NCBI RefSeq assembly: GCF_008629695.1 | Contig: NZ_VWSH01000001.1 | Span: forward strand, 709,990 to 773,989 | DNA length: 64,000 nt | Origin: Taibaiella lutea | GTDB lineage: Bacteria; Bacteroidota; Bacteroidia; Chitinophagales; Chitinophagaceae | Direction: 5' to 3' | In this document: positions 8,394-16,959 of the stretch, piece after piece | Numbering within the stretch: the first letter of the stretch is position 1 | Layout: each line of letters begins with the position of its first letter | Notes under the pieces: generated by a model | What the model was told of the DNA's origin: nothing | The model's database searches: none | Seen by the model: only the letters and a program-made list of their open reading frames with translations | Made by a program: the position numbers and the translations under genes

Positions 8394-8424
8394 AAGCGTA
8401 TCTCAACGATACGCTTTATTTTTG
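8394..8424 (+). terminator. Terminator whose T-tract overlaps the lptF promoter
   Basis: AAGCGTATC and GATACGCTT form a perfect 9-bp stem with loop TCAAC, followed by TATTTTTG. That T-run is also the -7 element of the next gene. Confidence 0.7.
8417..8424 (+). promoter_or_regulatory. Bacteroidota -7 element, TATTTTTG
   Basis: TAnnTTTG match 40 bp before the lptF start, coinciding with the T-tract of the upstream terminator. Confidence 0.4.
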
Positions 8425-8464
8425 CCGCATATTATAAATTACCATCCCGGTACGGAACACTAAT

Positions 8465-9937
8465 ATGAATATACGCCTTAAGAAATTAGACTTGTTGATT
8501 CTGCGCAGTTTCATGGGGCCGTTTATTGTTACGTTTTTTATTGTGTTGTTCACGTTCACCATGCAATTCTTCTGGCTTTACATGGATGAATTGATTGGTA
8601 AAGGTTTTGGCATTTTCGTCACCATCAAATTGATGGTATATATGTCAACCACATTGGTGCCTATAGCTTTGCCGTTAGGCATCCTGCTTGCGGCTATTAT
8701 GACATTTGGGGGATTAGGCGAGAACTTTGAGTTAGTAGCTATTAAGTCTTCCGGTATATCATTGTATCGCTTTATGCGGCCTCTTACCATTTTCATTGCT
8801 ATTATCTCCTTGTCTGCATTTTTCTTCAACAACTATGTTATTCCCGTAACAAATCTTAAAGCCTATTCTTTGCTTTATGACATGCGGAACCAGAAGCCGG
8901 CAATGAATATCAGGGAAGGTGTCTTTTATAATGAAATCGATAACTTTTCCATCAGGGTTGGTAAAAAAGGAAAAGACGGACAAACTATTAAAGACATTGT
9001 TATTTATGATCATTCTTCCGGGCGGGGCAATGATAAGATAGTGCTTGCAAAGGATGGTAAAATGTACCCTTCCAAAGATAAGCGCTCCCTTATTTTTGAG
9101 CTTAATGACGGCTGGCGTTACGAAGAGGACAATACCGAACAAAAGCATGCACAAACAAGAATGTATTTCGGTAAATGGTACAAAGTTTTCGACCTTTCAA
9201 AATTTACTTTTACCAGGACTAAAGAAGATCTGTTCAAGGGCAATAATGAGATGATGAATGTGGGCCAGCTTAATAGGAATATCGATAGCTTTACGCAAAG
9301 AAATCAAAAATCTCATGAAGACATTGCAAGATATCTGACACCTTATTTTTCCATATTTCAAAAGATGCCGAAAGACTCCCTTTTGGCGAAAAGGCTTACG
9401 GCAGATAAAGGCAAAGTTTATAATTACAAAAAGAGCTTTTTCAGCAATGTGCCTGATAGCATGAAAAGTAAGATGGCACTAACCATCGAAAACAATGTGC
9501 GGAATATGGAAAGATTGGTGAACATTGTTGCAGTGGAATCCAAAATAAGGGATACCAGCATGAACCAGTTTCAGATAGCATGGCACAAGAAGTTTACACT
9601 CTCTTTCGCATGTATGTTATTGTTTCTGATAGGCGCTCCTCTCGGAGCCATTATCCGGAAAGGAGGCTTAGGTATGCCTGTAGTCATTGCAATCGGTTTC
9701 TTTATCATTTATTTCATCATTTCAAGTACCGGCGAGAAGCTTGCACAGCAAGCCGCAGTTGCGCCCTGGTACGGCATGTGGCTTGCAACGGCTATTTTAT
9801 TGCCGATTGCCTTTGTAATAATGGCTGCTGCACGTAACGATTCCAATATTTTCAACAAGGAATGGTATATAAGGATGTGGTCTTTTATAAGTAAGCTATT
9901 TAAAAAAGACAAGACAGAGATGATAAATAACAAATAA
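8465..9937 (+). CDS. LptF/LptG family permease (lipopolysaccharide export)
   Basis: 490 residues. Three transmembrane helices lie at the N-terminus (residues 14-120) and three at the C-terminus (from about residue 380), with a large periplasmic beta-jellyroll part between. LILRSFMGPFIVTFFIVLFTF, PIALPLGILLAAIMTFGGLGE and the C-terminal FMLLFLIGAPLGAIIRKGGLG-like segment are diagnostic. LptF/G form the membrane part of the LptB2FG ABC transporter that pulls LPS out of the inner membrane. Whether this is LptF or LptG cannot be decided; the partner is not in the window. The insert of about 120 residues before helix 4 is charged. Confidence 0.92.
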   Translation: MNIRLKKLDLLILRSFMGPFIVTFFIVLFTFTMQFFWLYMDELIGKGFGIFVTIKLMVYMSTTLVPIALPLGILLAAIMTFGGLGENFELVAIKSSGISLYRFMRPLTIFIAIISLSAFFFNNYVIPVTNLKAYSLLYDMRNQKPAMNIREGVFYNEIDNFSIRVGKKGKDGQTIKDIVIYDHSSGRGNDKIVLAKDGKMYPSKDKRSLIFELNDGWRYEEDNTEQKHAQTRMYFGKWYKVFDLSKFTFTRTKEDLFKGNNEMMNVGQLNRNIDSFTQRNQKSHEDIARYLTPYFSIFQKMPKDSLLAKRLTADKGKVYNYKKSFFSNVPDSMKSKMALTIENNVRNMERLVNIVAVESKIRDTSMNQFQIAWHKKFTLSFACMLLFLIGAPLGAIIRKGGLGMPVVIAIGFFIIYFIISSTGEKLAQQAAVAPWYGMWLATAILLPIAFVIMAAARNDSNIFNKEWYIRMWSFISKLFKKDKTEMINNK

Positions 9938-9955
9938 CAAAATGGAGATACCAAT

Positions 9956-10618
9956 ATGCAAAAAGGTATAAATACAGTAAAAAGATTCAAAGAGATAACA
10001 ATCGGAGCGCAGTATTTTATTGTGTTGTTTATCCTGTGGTTTTTTATTGGAGGTTATTTATTGATTCAGGAACAAGAAAGATCTATTTACAAGGCTATAA
10101 ACAATCAGCATACAGCATTTAAGGATACCATATTTCCTTACATCACACATATTGGCGAAGCCTGGGTCATTATTCCTTCGCTGTTATTATTATTGTTTAT
10201 AAAGGCATTCAGGAATAAGCGGTTTATATGGGCAATGGTTGCCTGTAACATAAGTCCATTTCTGATTACACAGGCTATAAAAGGAATTATCAATGCGCCA
10301 AGACCATTGAAATATTTTCCGGATATCAGTTTTATTCATCGTGTTGCGGGACAGCCGGAAAATTACGACTTCAGTTTTCCTTCAGGACATAGCGAAGGTT
10401 CCTTTGCATTCCTATGTTTCCTTTCGTTGATTTTGCCGAAACGTTATAGAATCTTTGGTTTACTTTTCTTTTTTATAGGGTTGATAGTTCTGTATTCGCG
10501 CATCTACCTTTCCCAACATTTTTTCAGAGATGTATATGTCGGAAGCCTTGTTGGCGGCTTTTCCTGTTTGCTTTGTTTCTGGCTGATAAATCCGTTCAGG
10601 CATAAAACGGATCAGTAA
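9956..10618 (+). CDS. PAP2-family phosphatase, membrane-bound
   Basis: 220 residues, about six membrane segments. All three motifs of type-2 phosphatidic acid phosphatases are present: KGIINAPRP (KxxxxxxRP), FPSGH, and SRIYLSQHFFRD (SRxxxxxHxxxD). It dephosphorylates lipid phosphates such as phosphatidate or undecaprenyl diphosphate on the outer face of the inner membrane; which one is not clear. It starts 18 bp after lptF and is probably cotranscribed, which suggests an envelope role. Its end overlaps the convergent YraN gene by 7 bp. Confidence 0.9.
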   Translation: MQKGINTVKRFKEITIGAQYFIVLFILWFFIGGYLLIQEQERSIYKAINNQHTAFKDTIFPYITHIGEAWVIIPSLLLLLFIKAFRNKRFIWAMVACNISPFLITQAIKGIINAPRPLKYFPDISFIHRVAGQPENYDFSFPSGHSEGSFAFLCFLSLILPKRYRIFGLLFFFIGLIVLYSRIYLSQHFFRDVYVGSLVGGFSCLLCFWLINPFRHKTDQ

Positions 10619-10968
10619 AATGCATCTTCAAAATGCATGATTTCCTTTACTATACCCGATTGAATAATAAGGCTGATAACGTCAAAACGTATTTTGATAT
10701 ATTGTGGTTTATCTAAACAATACTCTTCTGCCGCAACCTTCAGAAATCCTTGCTTACGTGGTGTTACTGCTTCTTCAGGAAAGCCAAAAGTATAATTACG
10801 CCTCGATTTTATTTCTGTAAAAACAAGAATGTCTTTATCCAGAGAAATGATGTCAATTTCTTTGTGGCCAAAACGAAAATTGAGTTCTAAAATTACGTGT
10901 CCTTTTTCCTGCAAATATTTGCAGGCAATGCTTTCGCCGGATTTTCCCAGTTCTATATGATTACGCAC
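10612..10968 (-). CDS. YraN/UPF0102 family nuclease-like protein
   Basis: 118 residues, the usual size. GESIACKYLQEKGHVILELNFRFGHKEIDIISLDKDILVFTEIKSR matches the restriction-endonuclease-like core with E, D and ExK (EIDII, FTEIKSR). Function is unproven; it may act in DNA processing. It is the last gene of a leftward group (DUF4159, RsmE, lipoprotein) and overlaps the rightward PAP2 gene by 7 bp, with no terminator between them. Confidence 0.9.
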   Translation of the reverse strand: MRNHIELGKSGESIACKYLQEKGHVILELNFRFGHKEIDIISLDKDILVFTEIKSRRNYTFGFPEEAVTPRKQGFLKVAAEEYCLDKPQYIKIRFDVISLIIQSGIVKEIMHFEDAFY

Positions 10969-10999
10969 AACAGATCAATTTTACAGGAACATAATGCGG

Positions 11000-11662
11000 T
11001 TACATTGTTCCTTTTCCACCAAAAACATATTGAAGGATATTGGCGCCCATTTGTAAAGCTTGCAGACGTTTCTCTGCGCTGTCATTGTGAACTTCCTGGT
11101 CTTCCCAGCCATCGCCAATATCACAATCATAGGAGTAAAAACAAACCAGCCTTCCTTTATAAATAAGGCCGTAGCCATGCGGCTGCTTGCCATCATGTTC
11201 ATGAATTTTGGGAAGCCCATTCGGGAAATTATATGTCTGATGATAAATGGGGTGCGAGAATGGCAATTCTACGAAATCAAGTTCAGGAAAAACTTTTTTC
11301 ATTTCAGGGCGAACATATGGATCAATACCAAAATTATCATCGATGTGCAGGAAGCCACCGCTTTCTAAATATAATCTCAGATTTTTGGCCTCCGCATCAG
11401 AAAAAGAAATACGCCCGTGGCCGGTGGTATGTAAAAAAGGATAATTAAAAATATCGGCGCTTCCGACTTCGACCTGCGCCTGCTGCGTATTAAATCTGGT
11501 ATGTAAATTCTGGTTGCAAAATTGCGCAAGGTTCTTTAATGCTGTAGGATTGGCATACCAATCCCCACCACCATTATATTCCATCAATGCAAGCTGCATT
11601 TGTTGGGCACCGGCAACAAAACCAAACATTATACAACACCATAAAACAAAAATTCTACGCAT
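11000..11662 (-). CDS. DUF4159 domain protein, secreted
   Basis: 220 residues with a signal peptide (MRRIFVLWCCIMFGFVAGAQ). The rest is DUF4159: YNGGGDWYANPTALKNL, PFLHTTGHGRISFSDAEAKNLRLYLESGGFLHIDDN, and YDCDIGDGWED near the end. The family resembles a class-I glutamine-amidotransferase-like fold and has no established activity; in this phylum it sits in or near MoxR/BatA-type operons or next to rRNA methylases. Here it overlaps rsmE by 8 bp, so it is translationally linked. Confidence 0.87.
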   Translation of the reverse strand: MRRIFVLWCCIMFGFVAGAQQMQLALMEYNGGGDWYANPTALKNLAQFCNQNLHTRFNTQQAQVEVGSADIFNYPFLHTTGHGRISFSDAEAKNLRLYLESGGFLHIDDNFGIDPYVRPEMKKVFPELDFVELPFSHPIYHQTYNFPNGLPKIHEHDGKQPHGYGLIYKGRLVCFYSYDCDIGDGWEDQEVHNDSAEKRLQALQMGANILQYVFGGKGTM

Positions 11663-12371
11663 AGTTCAAAGCATTAAAAACAGTACAGACATACAATCCA
11701 GCAGTTTCAGTCCTCAACCTGTTTGCCCCTAAAGTCACAGGAACAAATCCTTTTTCTACACACAAATCAATTTCCTGTTTTGTAAAATCGCCTTCAGGAC
11801 CAATTAAAACTACTGTATTTTTTTGGACCTGCAATGCAGTCAACAAAGAAGTTCTTTTTTCTTCATCAATACAGTGCGCTATTAATTTCTGCTCTATAGA
11901 TTCGGCATGAACAAAAAATTTATTCAAGGCAACCGGTTCCAGCAATTCAGGCAAGAAACATTGTTGTGATTGCAACATAGCCGACACCAATATCCCTTCT
12001 AATCTTGAAGCATTAAATTTTTCTTTTTCTGTACGTGCGCTAATAACAGGAATAATTCGCTCTATGCCCATCTCTGTGGCCTTTTCAAGCAACCATTCAT
12101 TTCTGCTGTTATTTTTTGTAAACGAAATAGCTAATGTAAACTTGTAAGGTCTTTCAGGCACTGCTTCTATCTTATCAATCTTAATACCGCATCTTTTTCT
12201 TTCAGCCGCAACAATAGTTCCCAAAACCTTTAATCCCTTACCATTTGTAAGCATGATTTGCTCGCCCTGCTGCATTCTTAAAACCTGAATAACATGTTTG
12301 GATGTAGGTTCATCCAACGTAATTGCTTTCTGGTTTTTCTCTATGGCAGGATGATAAAAATAAGGCAACAT
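11655..12371 (-). CDS. rsmE: 16S rRNA (uracil-1498-N3)-methyltransferase RsmE
   Basis: 238 residues. N-terminal PUA-like part (LDEPTSKHVIQVLRMQQGEQIMLTNGKG) followed by a SPOUT methyltransferase domain with the trefoil-knot SAM site: IGPEGDFTKQEID and LGANRLRTETAGL. It methylates N3 of U1498 in the 30S decoding region using SAM. It overlaps the DUF4159 gene downstream by 8 bp. Confidence 0.95.
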   Translation of the reverse strand: MLPYFYHPAIEKNQKAITLDEPTSKHVIQVLRMQQGEQIMLTNGKGLKVLGTIVAAERKRCGIKIDKIEAVPERPYKFTLAISFTKNNSRNEWLLEKATEMGIERIIPVISARTEKEKFNASRLEGILVSAMLQSQQCFLPELLEPVALNKFFVHAESIEQKLIAHCIDEEKRTSLLTALQVQKNTVVLIGPEGDFTKQEIDLCVEKGFVPVTLGANRLRTETAGLYVCTVFNALNYA

Positions 12372-12448
12372 TATTGATGTGAGATTTGAGACATGAGATT
12401 TGAGAACTTACTATCTGGAATTTGCTTTTTATTTTTTGTTAACCGCTA

Positions 12449-13057
12449 TTAATATTTGAACCTGTGTTCTATAATCCTTTCGACTACAGGCTTTCCTTCC
12501 GTTTTTTCAGATTCAATTACCTGGATGAAATCATCCCGTTTGTAAGTCATTTTGCGGGTGGTAATTACATTATCTGTTTTATGCCGCGTTTCCATATAGA
12601 CAAGATTTACCGTACCGGAATACTTGTTGGCAGCCACATCCATTTTGCGCATAATAGTGTCTGGAGCAATGGCCTCATAATGAATATGAACCTCTTCCGC
12701 GTCTTCATTCTCGAAAGAATCAAAACGGTACCAGCCTAAATATTTTCTATCGCTGATATCTGCAATGTAAAAAGGATGCAATATAGTGTACCAGTTGGCG
12801 CTGTCAAAGGCAACAAATGCACTGTCTCTTTTACCATTTGCAATAACAATTTTCAATAAAGTATAAGGATTTTCCTTCTTTAAATTCCATTGTTGATTCA
12901 GATAATCCCTTATAGAAAAATAAGTATGGGTTGTATCTTCTACTTTCAAAGGAACTATTGGTGCTGCCTTTTGTTCAGTAGTAGCAGATTTTTGCTTTTC
13001 TTTGCAAGCGAAAAGCGTCAAACATAAAGCAATAGATAATATCAGAGGTAATCGCAT
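12449..13057 (-). CDS. Hypothetical lipoprotein
   Basis: 202 residues with a lipoprotein signal (LILSIALCLTLFAC, lipobox cysteine at about residue 17) followed by a KEKQKSATTEQKAAP linker. The mature part is a mostly beta domain with DSFENEDAEEVHIHYEAIAPD and repeated Thr-rich strands (ETRHKTDNVITTRKMTYKRDD). I do not recognise the family. It is divergent from thiL, 81 bp away, and is the first gene of the leftward group with rsmE. Confidence 0.75.
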   Translation of the reverse strand: MRLPLILSIALCLTLFACKEKQKSATTEQKAAPIVPLKVEDTTHTYFSIRDYLNQQWNLKKENPYTLLKIVIANGKRDSAFVAFDSANWYTILHPFYIADISDRKYLGWYRFDSFENEDAEEVHIHYEAIAPDTIMRKMDVAANKYSGTVNLVYMETRHKTDNVITTRKMTYKRDDFIQVIESEKTEGKPVVERIIEHRFKY

Positions 13058-13138
13058 ATTGTGTTCTGTTAGAAACGCAAATGTAACAAACCTGATGCTT
13101 TATTTTTAAACAATTGCATTATACAAAACAAAATAAAC

Positions 13139-14170
13139 ATGAGTGAAGAACGTACGGAAGTAGCCTCTCTCGGAGAGTTCGGATTGATAGACCATTTAAC
13201 CCGCAATAATGAAACCCGTCAGGCAAGCACAATTTTAAGCATTGGAGATGATGCAGCTGTAATTGATCAGTTCGGTAAGCAAACCGTGATTTCGAGCGAT
13301 ATGCTTATTGAAGGCGTACATTTTGATTTGATGTACACGCCTTTAAAACATTTGGGATACAAATCAGTGGTAGTAAATCTTTCTGACATTTGTGCCATGA
13401 ATGCGACACCCACGCACATAACTTTAAACCTGGGCATCAGCAACCGTTTTTCCGTAGAAGCTCTGGACGAATTTTATGAAGGCGTTTATGCTGCCTGTAA
13501 TTTTTACAATGTCGATTTAATCGGTGGCGATACGGTAAGTTCTCAAAGAGGCTTGATTATAAGCATTACTGCAATCGGTGAAATTACTCCTGATAAATTT
13601 GTAACGCGCAGTGGTGCAAAATCAAAAGACCTGTTATGTGTTTCAGGCGATTTGGGCGGTGCTTATCTTGGTTTGCAATTACTGGAAAGAGAGAAGAAAA
13701 TTTTCCTCGAACACCCTGAAATCAAACCGGATCTTGAAGGCAGGGCTTATGTTACAGGCCGTTTATTAAAACCGGAAGCGCGTATTGATATTGTGGAATG
13801 GCTGGCTGAAAATGATATTGTACCGACATCTATGATGGACATCAGTGATGGTTTAAGTTCTGAAATTTTACATATTTGCAAACAAAGTAACGTAGGTTGC
13901 GTTTTGTATGAAGACAAAATTCCGTTTCATGATGAAACAAAGGAAGTTGCCTACAAATTCGATACAGACCCTACAGCCTGTGCATTAAGCGGCGGCGAAG
14001 ATTATGAATTGCTCTTCACTATTAAGCAAGATGATTACGACAAGCTGAGAATGCAGGAAAAAATAAGTGTGATTGGTTATATGACAGAACCTGCGGAAGG
14101 TAAATATCTGATCACCCGAAAAGGTAACAAGCATGAACTGACCGCCCAGGGTTGGACTGCTTTTCAATAG
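13139..14170 (+). CDS. thiL: Thiamine-monophosphate kinase ThiL
   Basis: 343 residues. GEFGLIDHLT at the N-terminus, SIGDDAAVI, SSDMLIEGVHFDL, the SDICAMNATP segment, GGDTVSS and MDISDGLSSEI are the ATP and substrate site motifs of the PurM/ThiL/SelD fold. It phosphorylates thiamine monophosphate to the diphosphate, the last step of cofactor synthesis. No other thi gene and no TPP riboswitch is seen near it. It ends 4 bp before a bidirectional terminator. Confidence 0.95.
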   Translation: MSEERTEVASLGEFGLIDHLTRNNETRQASTILSIGDDAAVIDQFGKQTVISSDMLIEGVHFDLMYTPLKHLGYKSVVVNLSDICAMNATPTHITLNLGISNRFSVEALDEFYEGVYAACNFYNVDLIGGDTVSSQRGLIISITAIGEITPDKFVTRSGAKSKDLLCVSGDLGGAYLGLQLLEREKKIFLEHPEIKPDLEGRAYVTGRLLKPEARIDIVEWLAENDIVPTSMMDISDGLSSEILHICKQSNVGCVLYEDKIPFHDETKEVAYKFDTDPTACALSGGEDYELLFTIKQDDYDKLRMQEKISVIGYMTEPAEGKYLITRKGNKHELTAQGWTAFQ

Positions 14171-14173
14171 AAT

Positions 14174-14213
14174 AAAAAAAGATTCAGGTTTTCAAAGCCT
14201 GAATCTTTTTTTA
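14174..14213. terminator. Bidirectional terminator between thiL and the adaptor gene
   Basis: AAAAAAAGATTCAGG pairs with CCTGAATCTTTTTTT-like sequence, A-run left and T-run right, so it serves both converging genes. Its core (14183-14201) matches 39218-39236 at 18 of 19 positions. Confidence 0.9.
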
Positions 14214-15299
14214 TTACTCTGTAATCTTTTTGACTTTCACCGGCATGTCTTGCTTCACTTGCATAATGCCTGTTGTCAGTATAGTATCTCCGGCCTGTAA
14301 GCCTTGCAATATCTCGACTTTAGCTTCCAGACGTTCACCGGTCTGCACCGTCACCATATCTACTTTTCCTTTACGTACAACTGCCACTTGTTTGTCACGA
14401 GTGGTCGGAATAATACATTGGGTAGGTATGGTAATTGCTTCGCTTTTCCTGTTTAATGTGATGAAAACATTGGTGAAGGTACCCGGCGACAATAAATGAT
14501 TACTATTTGGTACAATAGCCCGCATGGTAATAGTATGTGTGGCAACATCAGCCTGTGGCTGGATTGCCATAATTTTACCCTGCATGGTATCATTATTTCC
14601 TGTAACCGTAAAATGCACCTGATCATTTTGCTTAACAATATCTTTGTATTGCTCCGGTACCAGAAAGTCCATTTTCAATGGATCAATCTGCTGGATGGTA
14701 GTAATTAACGTCGCAGAAGAAACAATAGCGCCAACACTAACATTACGCAAACCTATAATACCATCAAAGGATGCACGGATTTCCAATTTACGCAATTGAG
14801 CCTGATTATACGCAATATCTGCATCTATGGAGGCTATTTGAGTAACCGTATTATCGTATTCTTGCTTGCTGATGCCACTGATTGCCAACAATTGATCCTG
14901 TCTTTCTTTTGTAGTAACCTGAAGCTTTCTCTGCGCTCTTAATTTCTGAATCTGCGCATCAATGTCTGAGCTATTCAGAGATACCAATAAATCACCTTTA
15001 CGCACAATACCGCCTTCTTTAAAATGAATAGCCGTAATACGACCTGCCACTTCAGGATAAACACTGATAGATTCGTTTGCCAACAGATTGCCGCTGCTTT
15101 GGTATATGCTTGATAACGGTGCCTGTTTAACAACGTATGCTTCCGCAACAAGTCCTTTAGGACCTTTACTTGTCTTCTCTTCTTCTTTCTTTTCCTTGCA
15201 ACCCGTCATCAACGCGCTGCATGCAAATAAAGACATGAAAGTCAAACCCAAAAAGGGTTTTATATTGCTATCAAACTTTGAAACAAAAGTGTCTGGCAT
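14214..15299 (-). CDS. RND-type efflux periplasmic adaptor (membrane fusion) lipoprotein
   Basis: 361 residues. Lipobox LMTGC at about residue 34, then the HlyD/AcrA order: biotinyl-lipoyl half (SVYPEVAGRITAIHFKEGGIVRKGDLLVSLN), alpha hairpin (residues about 110-150), the second lipoyl half (IRASFDGIIGLRNVSVGAIVSSATLITTIQQIDPLKMDFLVPE), and a beta-barrel and membrane-proximal domain. It should link an inner-membrane RND pump to an outer-membrane channel. Neither partner is next to it: the neighbours are YggS and thiL. Confidence 0.88.
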   Translation of the reverse strand: MPDTFVSKFDSNIKPFLGLTFMSLFACSALMTGCKEKKEEEKTSKGPKGLVAEAYVVKQAPLSSIYQSSGNLLANESISVYPEVAGRITAIHFKEGGIVRKGDLLVSLNSSDIDAQIQKLRAQRKLQVTTKERQDQLLAISGISKQEYDNTVTQIASIDADIAYNQAQLRKLEIRASFDGIIGLRNVSVGAIVSSATLITTIQQIDPLKMDFLVPEQYKDIVKQNDQVHFTVTGNNDTMQGKIMAIQPQADVATHTITMRAIVPNSNHLLSPGTFTNVFITLNRKSEAITIPTQCIIPTTRDKQVAVVRKGKVDMVTVQTGERLEAKVEILQGLQAGDTILTTGIMQVKQDMPVKVKKITE

Positions 15300-15383
15300 A
15301 AATAAATTTACAAAATCATCTACAATGGCGGGTTAGACCTTCAATTTCATTAGGGGTTTAACGATTCCAAAATTAATTATCTC

Positions 15384-16055
15384 TTATCTGTTTCCGAACA
15401 GCAGGCTGCCTATTCTGACCAGGGTACTGCCCTCCTCTATCGCTAAATTATAATCACCACTCATGCCCATTGAAAGTGTATTAAATTGATCGGAGGCTAA
15501 AAAATAACTTTGTTTCAGGATATGAAACAAAGCCTTCAGGTTTCTAAACTCGGCACGCACTTTTTCCTCATCTTCACTGAATGAAGCCATGCCCATTAAG
15601 CCATCGATTCTGACATTAGCCAATTGGGTTTGTTGCGCCGTAAACATCTCCATCAGCTCTATGGCTTCTTTTTCATCCAATCCGTATTTCGTTTCTTCCT
15701 CAGCAATGTGGATTTGTAATAAACAAGGAATTACCTTGTTATGTTTGGCAGCTTGTTTATTTATTTCTTTTAAAAGGCCAAAGCTATCCACCCCGTGAAT
15801 TAAATGAACGAAAGGCGCTATATATTTAACTTTATTGGATTGTAAATGACCTATAAAATGCCAACGTATATCTGATGGCAATTGTGCCTGCTTTTCAACC
15901 AGTTCCTGCACATAATTTTCCCCGAAATCTTTCTGGCCTAAATCATACAAAGCTTTTACATCTTCAGCAGGTTTTAACTTGGAAACTGCTACCAATGTTG
16001 TTTTTGTAGGATTCAGTTCAGCAATTATCGCCCTATATTTTTCTTTGTTTACCAT
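15384..16055 (-). CDS. YggS/PROSC family PLP-binding protein
   Basis: 223 residues from ATG 16055, chosen over the ATG at 16070. The PLP lysine is in VAVSKLKP (K26); FGENYVQEL, WHFIGHLQSNK, GLMGMASFSEDEE, and the phosphate-site SMGMSGDYNLAIEEGSTLVRIGSLLFG are all conserved. The family is a fold-type III PLP protein involved in keeping vitamin B6 and amino acid pools balanced; it has no known enzyme activity. It lies 26 bp after the metal regulator and may be cotranscribed with it. Confidence 0.93.
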   Translation of the reverse strand: MVNKEKYRAIIAELNPTKTTLVAVSKLKPAEDVKALYDLGQKDFGENYVQELVEKQAQLPSDIRWHFIGHLQSNKVKYIAPFVHLIHGVDSFGLLKEINKQAAKHNKVIPCLLQIHIAEEETKYGLDEKEAIELMEMFTAQQTQLANVRIDGLMGMASFSEDEEKVRAEFRNLKALFHILKQSYFLASDQFNTLSMGMSGDYNLAIEEGSTLVRIGSLLFGNR

Positions 16056-16081
16056 TATTGTTATTTGCAAAAAGGGATTGG

Positions 16082-16765
16082 TTATTTCTTTTTCACCGGC
16101 AATTCCACAACAAGAAGATTGGTGGTAATTTTATTGGAAAGCATAACAGGCGCAGCTTTGGCAATACTTACCATCACGCTGTGGTCAAAAGGCAATATTT
16201 CATCAATAGATAAACTCACACCAATATGCAGCCCGAATCTTTCCAGATGCTGTAAAAATGCGGAAGAAGTATCTTTTACAGCAACGAGTTTCAGGTTCTT
16301 TCCTGCTGCAGATTCCGATAAAGTTGTATTAGATGCAGGTTCCACTTCTCCGGCTGCATTCGGAATAGGATCTCCATGTGGATCGAAACGTGGAAATTCC
16401 AGAAATGCATCCAGTCGCTCTATCAGTTTAGAAGAACGTATATGTTCCAGCTCTTCTGCTACTTCATGCACTTCATCCCATGAAAATTGTAATTTTTCGT
16501 GAAGAAAAACTTCCCACAATCTATGTTTTCTTACAATCTGGATAGCAGCAGCAAGTCCCGATTTGCTTAATTGCGTCTTTTTGTATTTTTCGTAATTGAT
16601 TAGTTTTTTTTCAGATAATTTGCGCAACATGTCCGTTACAGTAGCCGGCCTGGTGCTCATCTTCTCGGCAATATCATTCACCGACACTTCATGCGTGTCA
16701 TTTTCCTGCTGCAAATAATAAATTGCTTTAAGATAATTTTCTTCTGTAAAACTTAATTCAGGCAT
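16082..16765 (-). CDS. DtxR/MntR family metal-dependent transcriptional regulator
   Basis: 227 residues. N-terminal winged helix (ENYLKAIYYLQQENDTHEVSVNDIAEKMSTRPATVTDMLRKLSEKKLI), a metal-binding dimerisation domain (KHRLWEVFLHEKL, HEVAEELEHIRSSKLIERLDAFL with the conserved E and H residues, then FPRFDPHGDPIPN), and a C-terminal FeoA/SH3-like domain. It represses iron or manganese transport genes when metal-bound; the metal cannot be told. The targets are not next to it in this window. Confidence 0.92.
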   Translation of the reverse strand: MPELSFTEENYLKAIYYLQQENDTHEVSVNDIAEKMSTRPATVTDMLRKLSEKKLINYEKYKKTQLSKSGLAAAIQIVRKHRLWEVFLHEKLQFSWDEVHEVAEELEHIRSSKLIERLDAFLEFPRFDPHGDPIPNAAGEVEPASNTTLSESAAGKNLKLVAVKDTSSAFLQHLERFGLHIGVSLSIDEILPFDHSVMVSIAKAAPVMLSNKITTNLLVVELPVKKK

Positions 16766-16870
16766 ATGGCGAAAGTAATAAGTTTACAATGCTTTGCCAA
16801 AAAGCTGTTGCGGAGTTGAAATATTCCTGAATGTATGTTACGCCATTATAAAAAAATTGTAAAATCGGGC

Positions 16871-16897
16871 TTGAGCATTATAGTTTTGTTAGATTTG
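16871..16897 (+). promoter_or_regulatory. Candidate promoter, TTG-N16-TAGATTTG
   Basis: -33 TTG at 16871-16873 and -7 TAGATTTG at 16890-16897, 62 bp before the next start. A second weaker -7 (TAGTTTTG) overlaps at 16881. Confidence 0.5.
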
Positions 16898-16959
16898 CAA
16901 TTCATCACCGGGGCAATTATACTTTTAAAAAAGCTTTATCTAAAGCCTTTATTTTATTT

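Noticed and set aside
12372-12448. Direct repeat GAGATTTGAGA next to rsmE
   Set aside because: Two short copies in AT-rich sequence with no hairpin or clear link to function. Chance or minor slippage.
13058-13138. TPP riboswitch before thiL
   Set aside because: The 81-bp spacer lacks the conserved CTGAGA and related stems.
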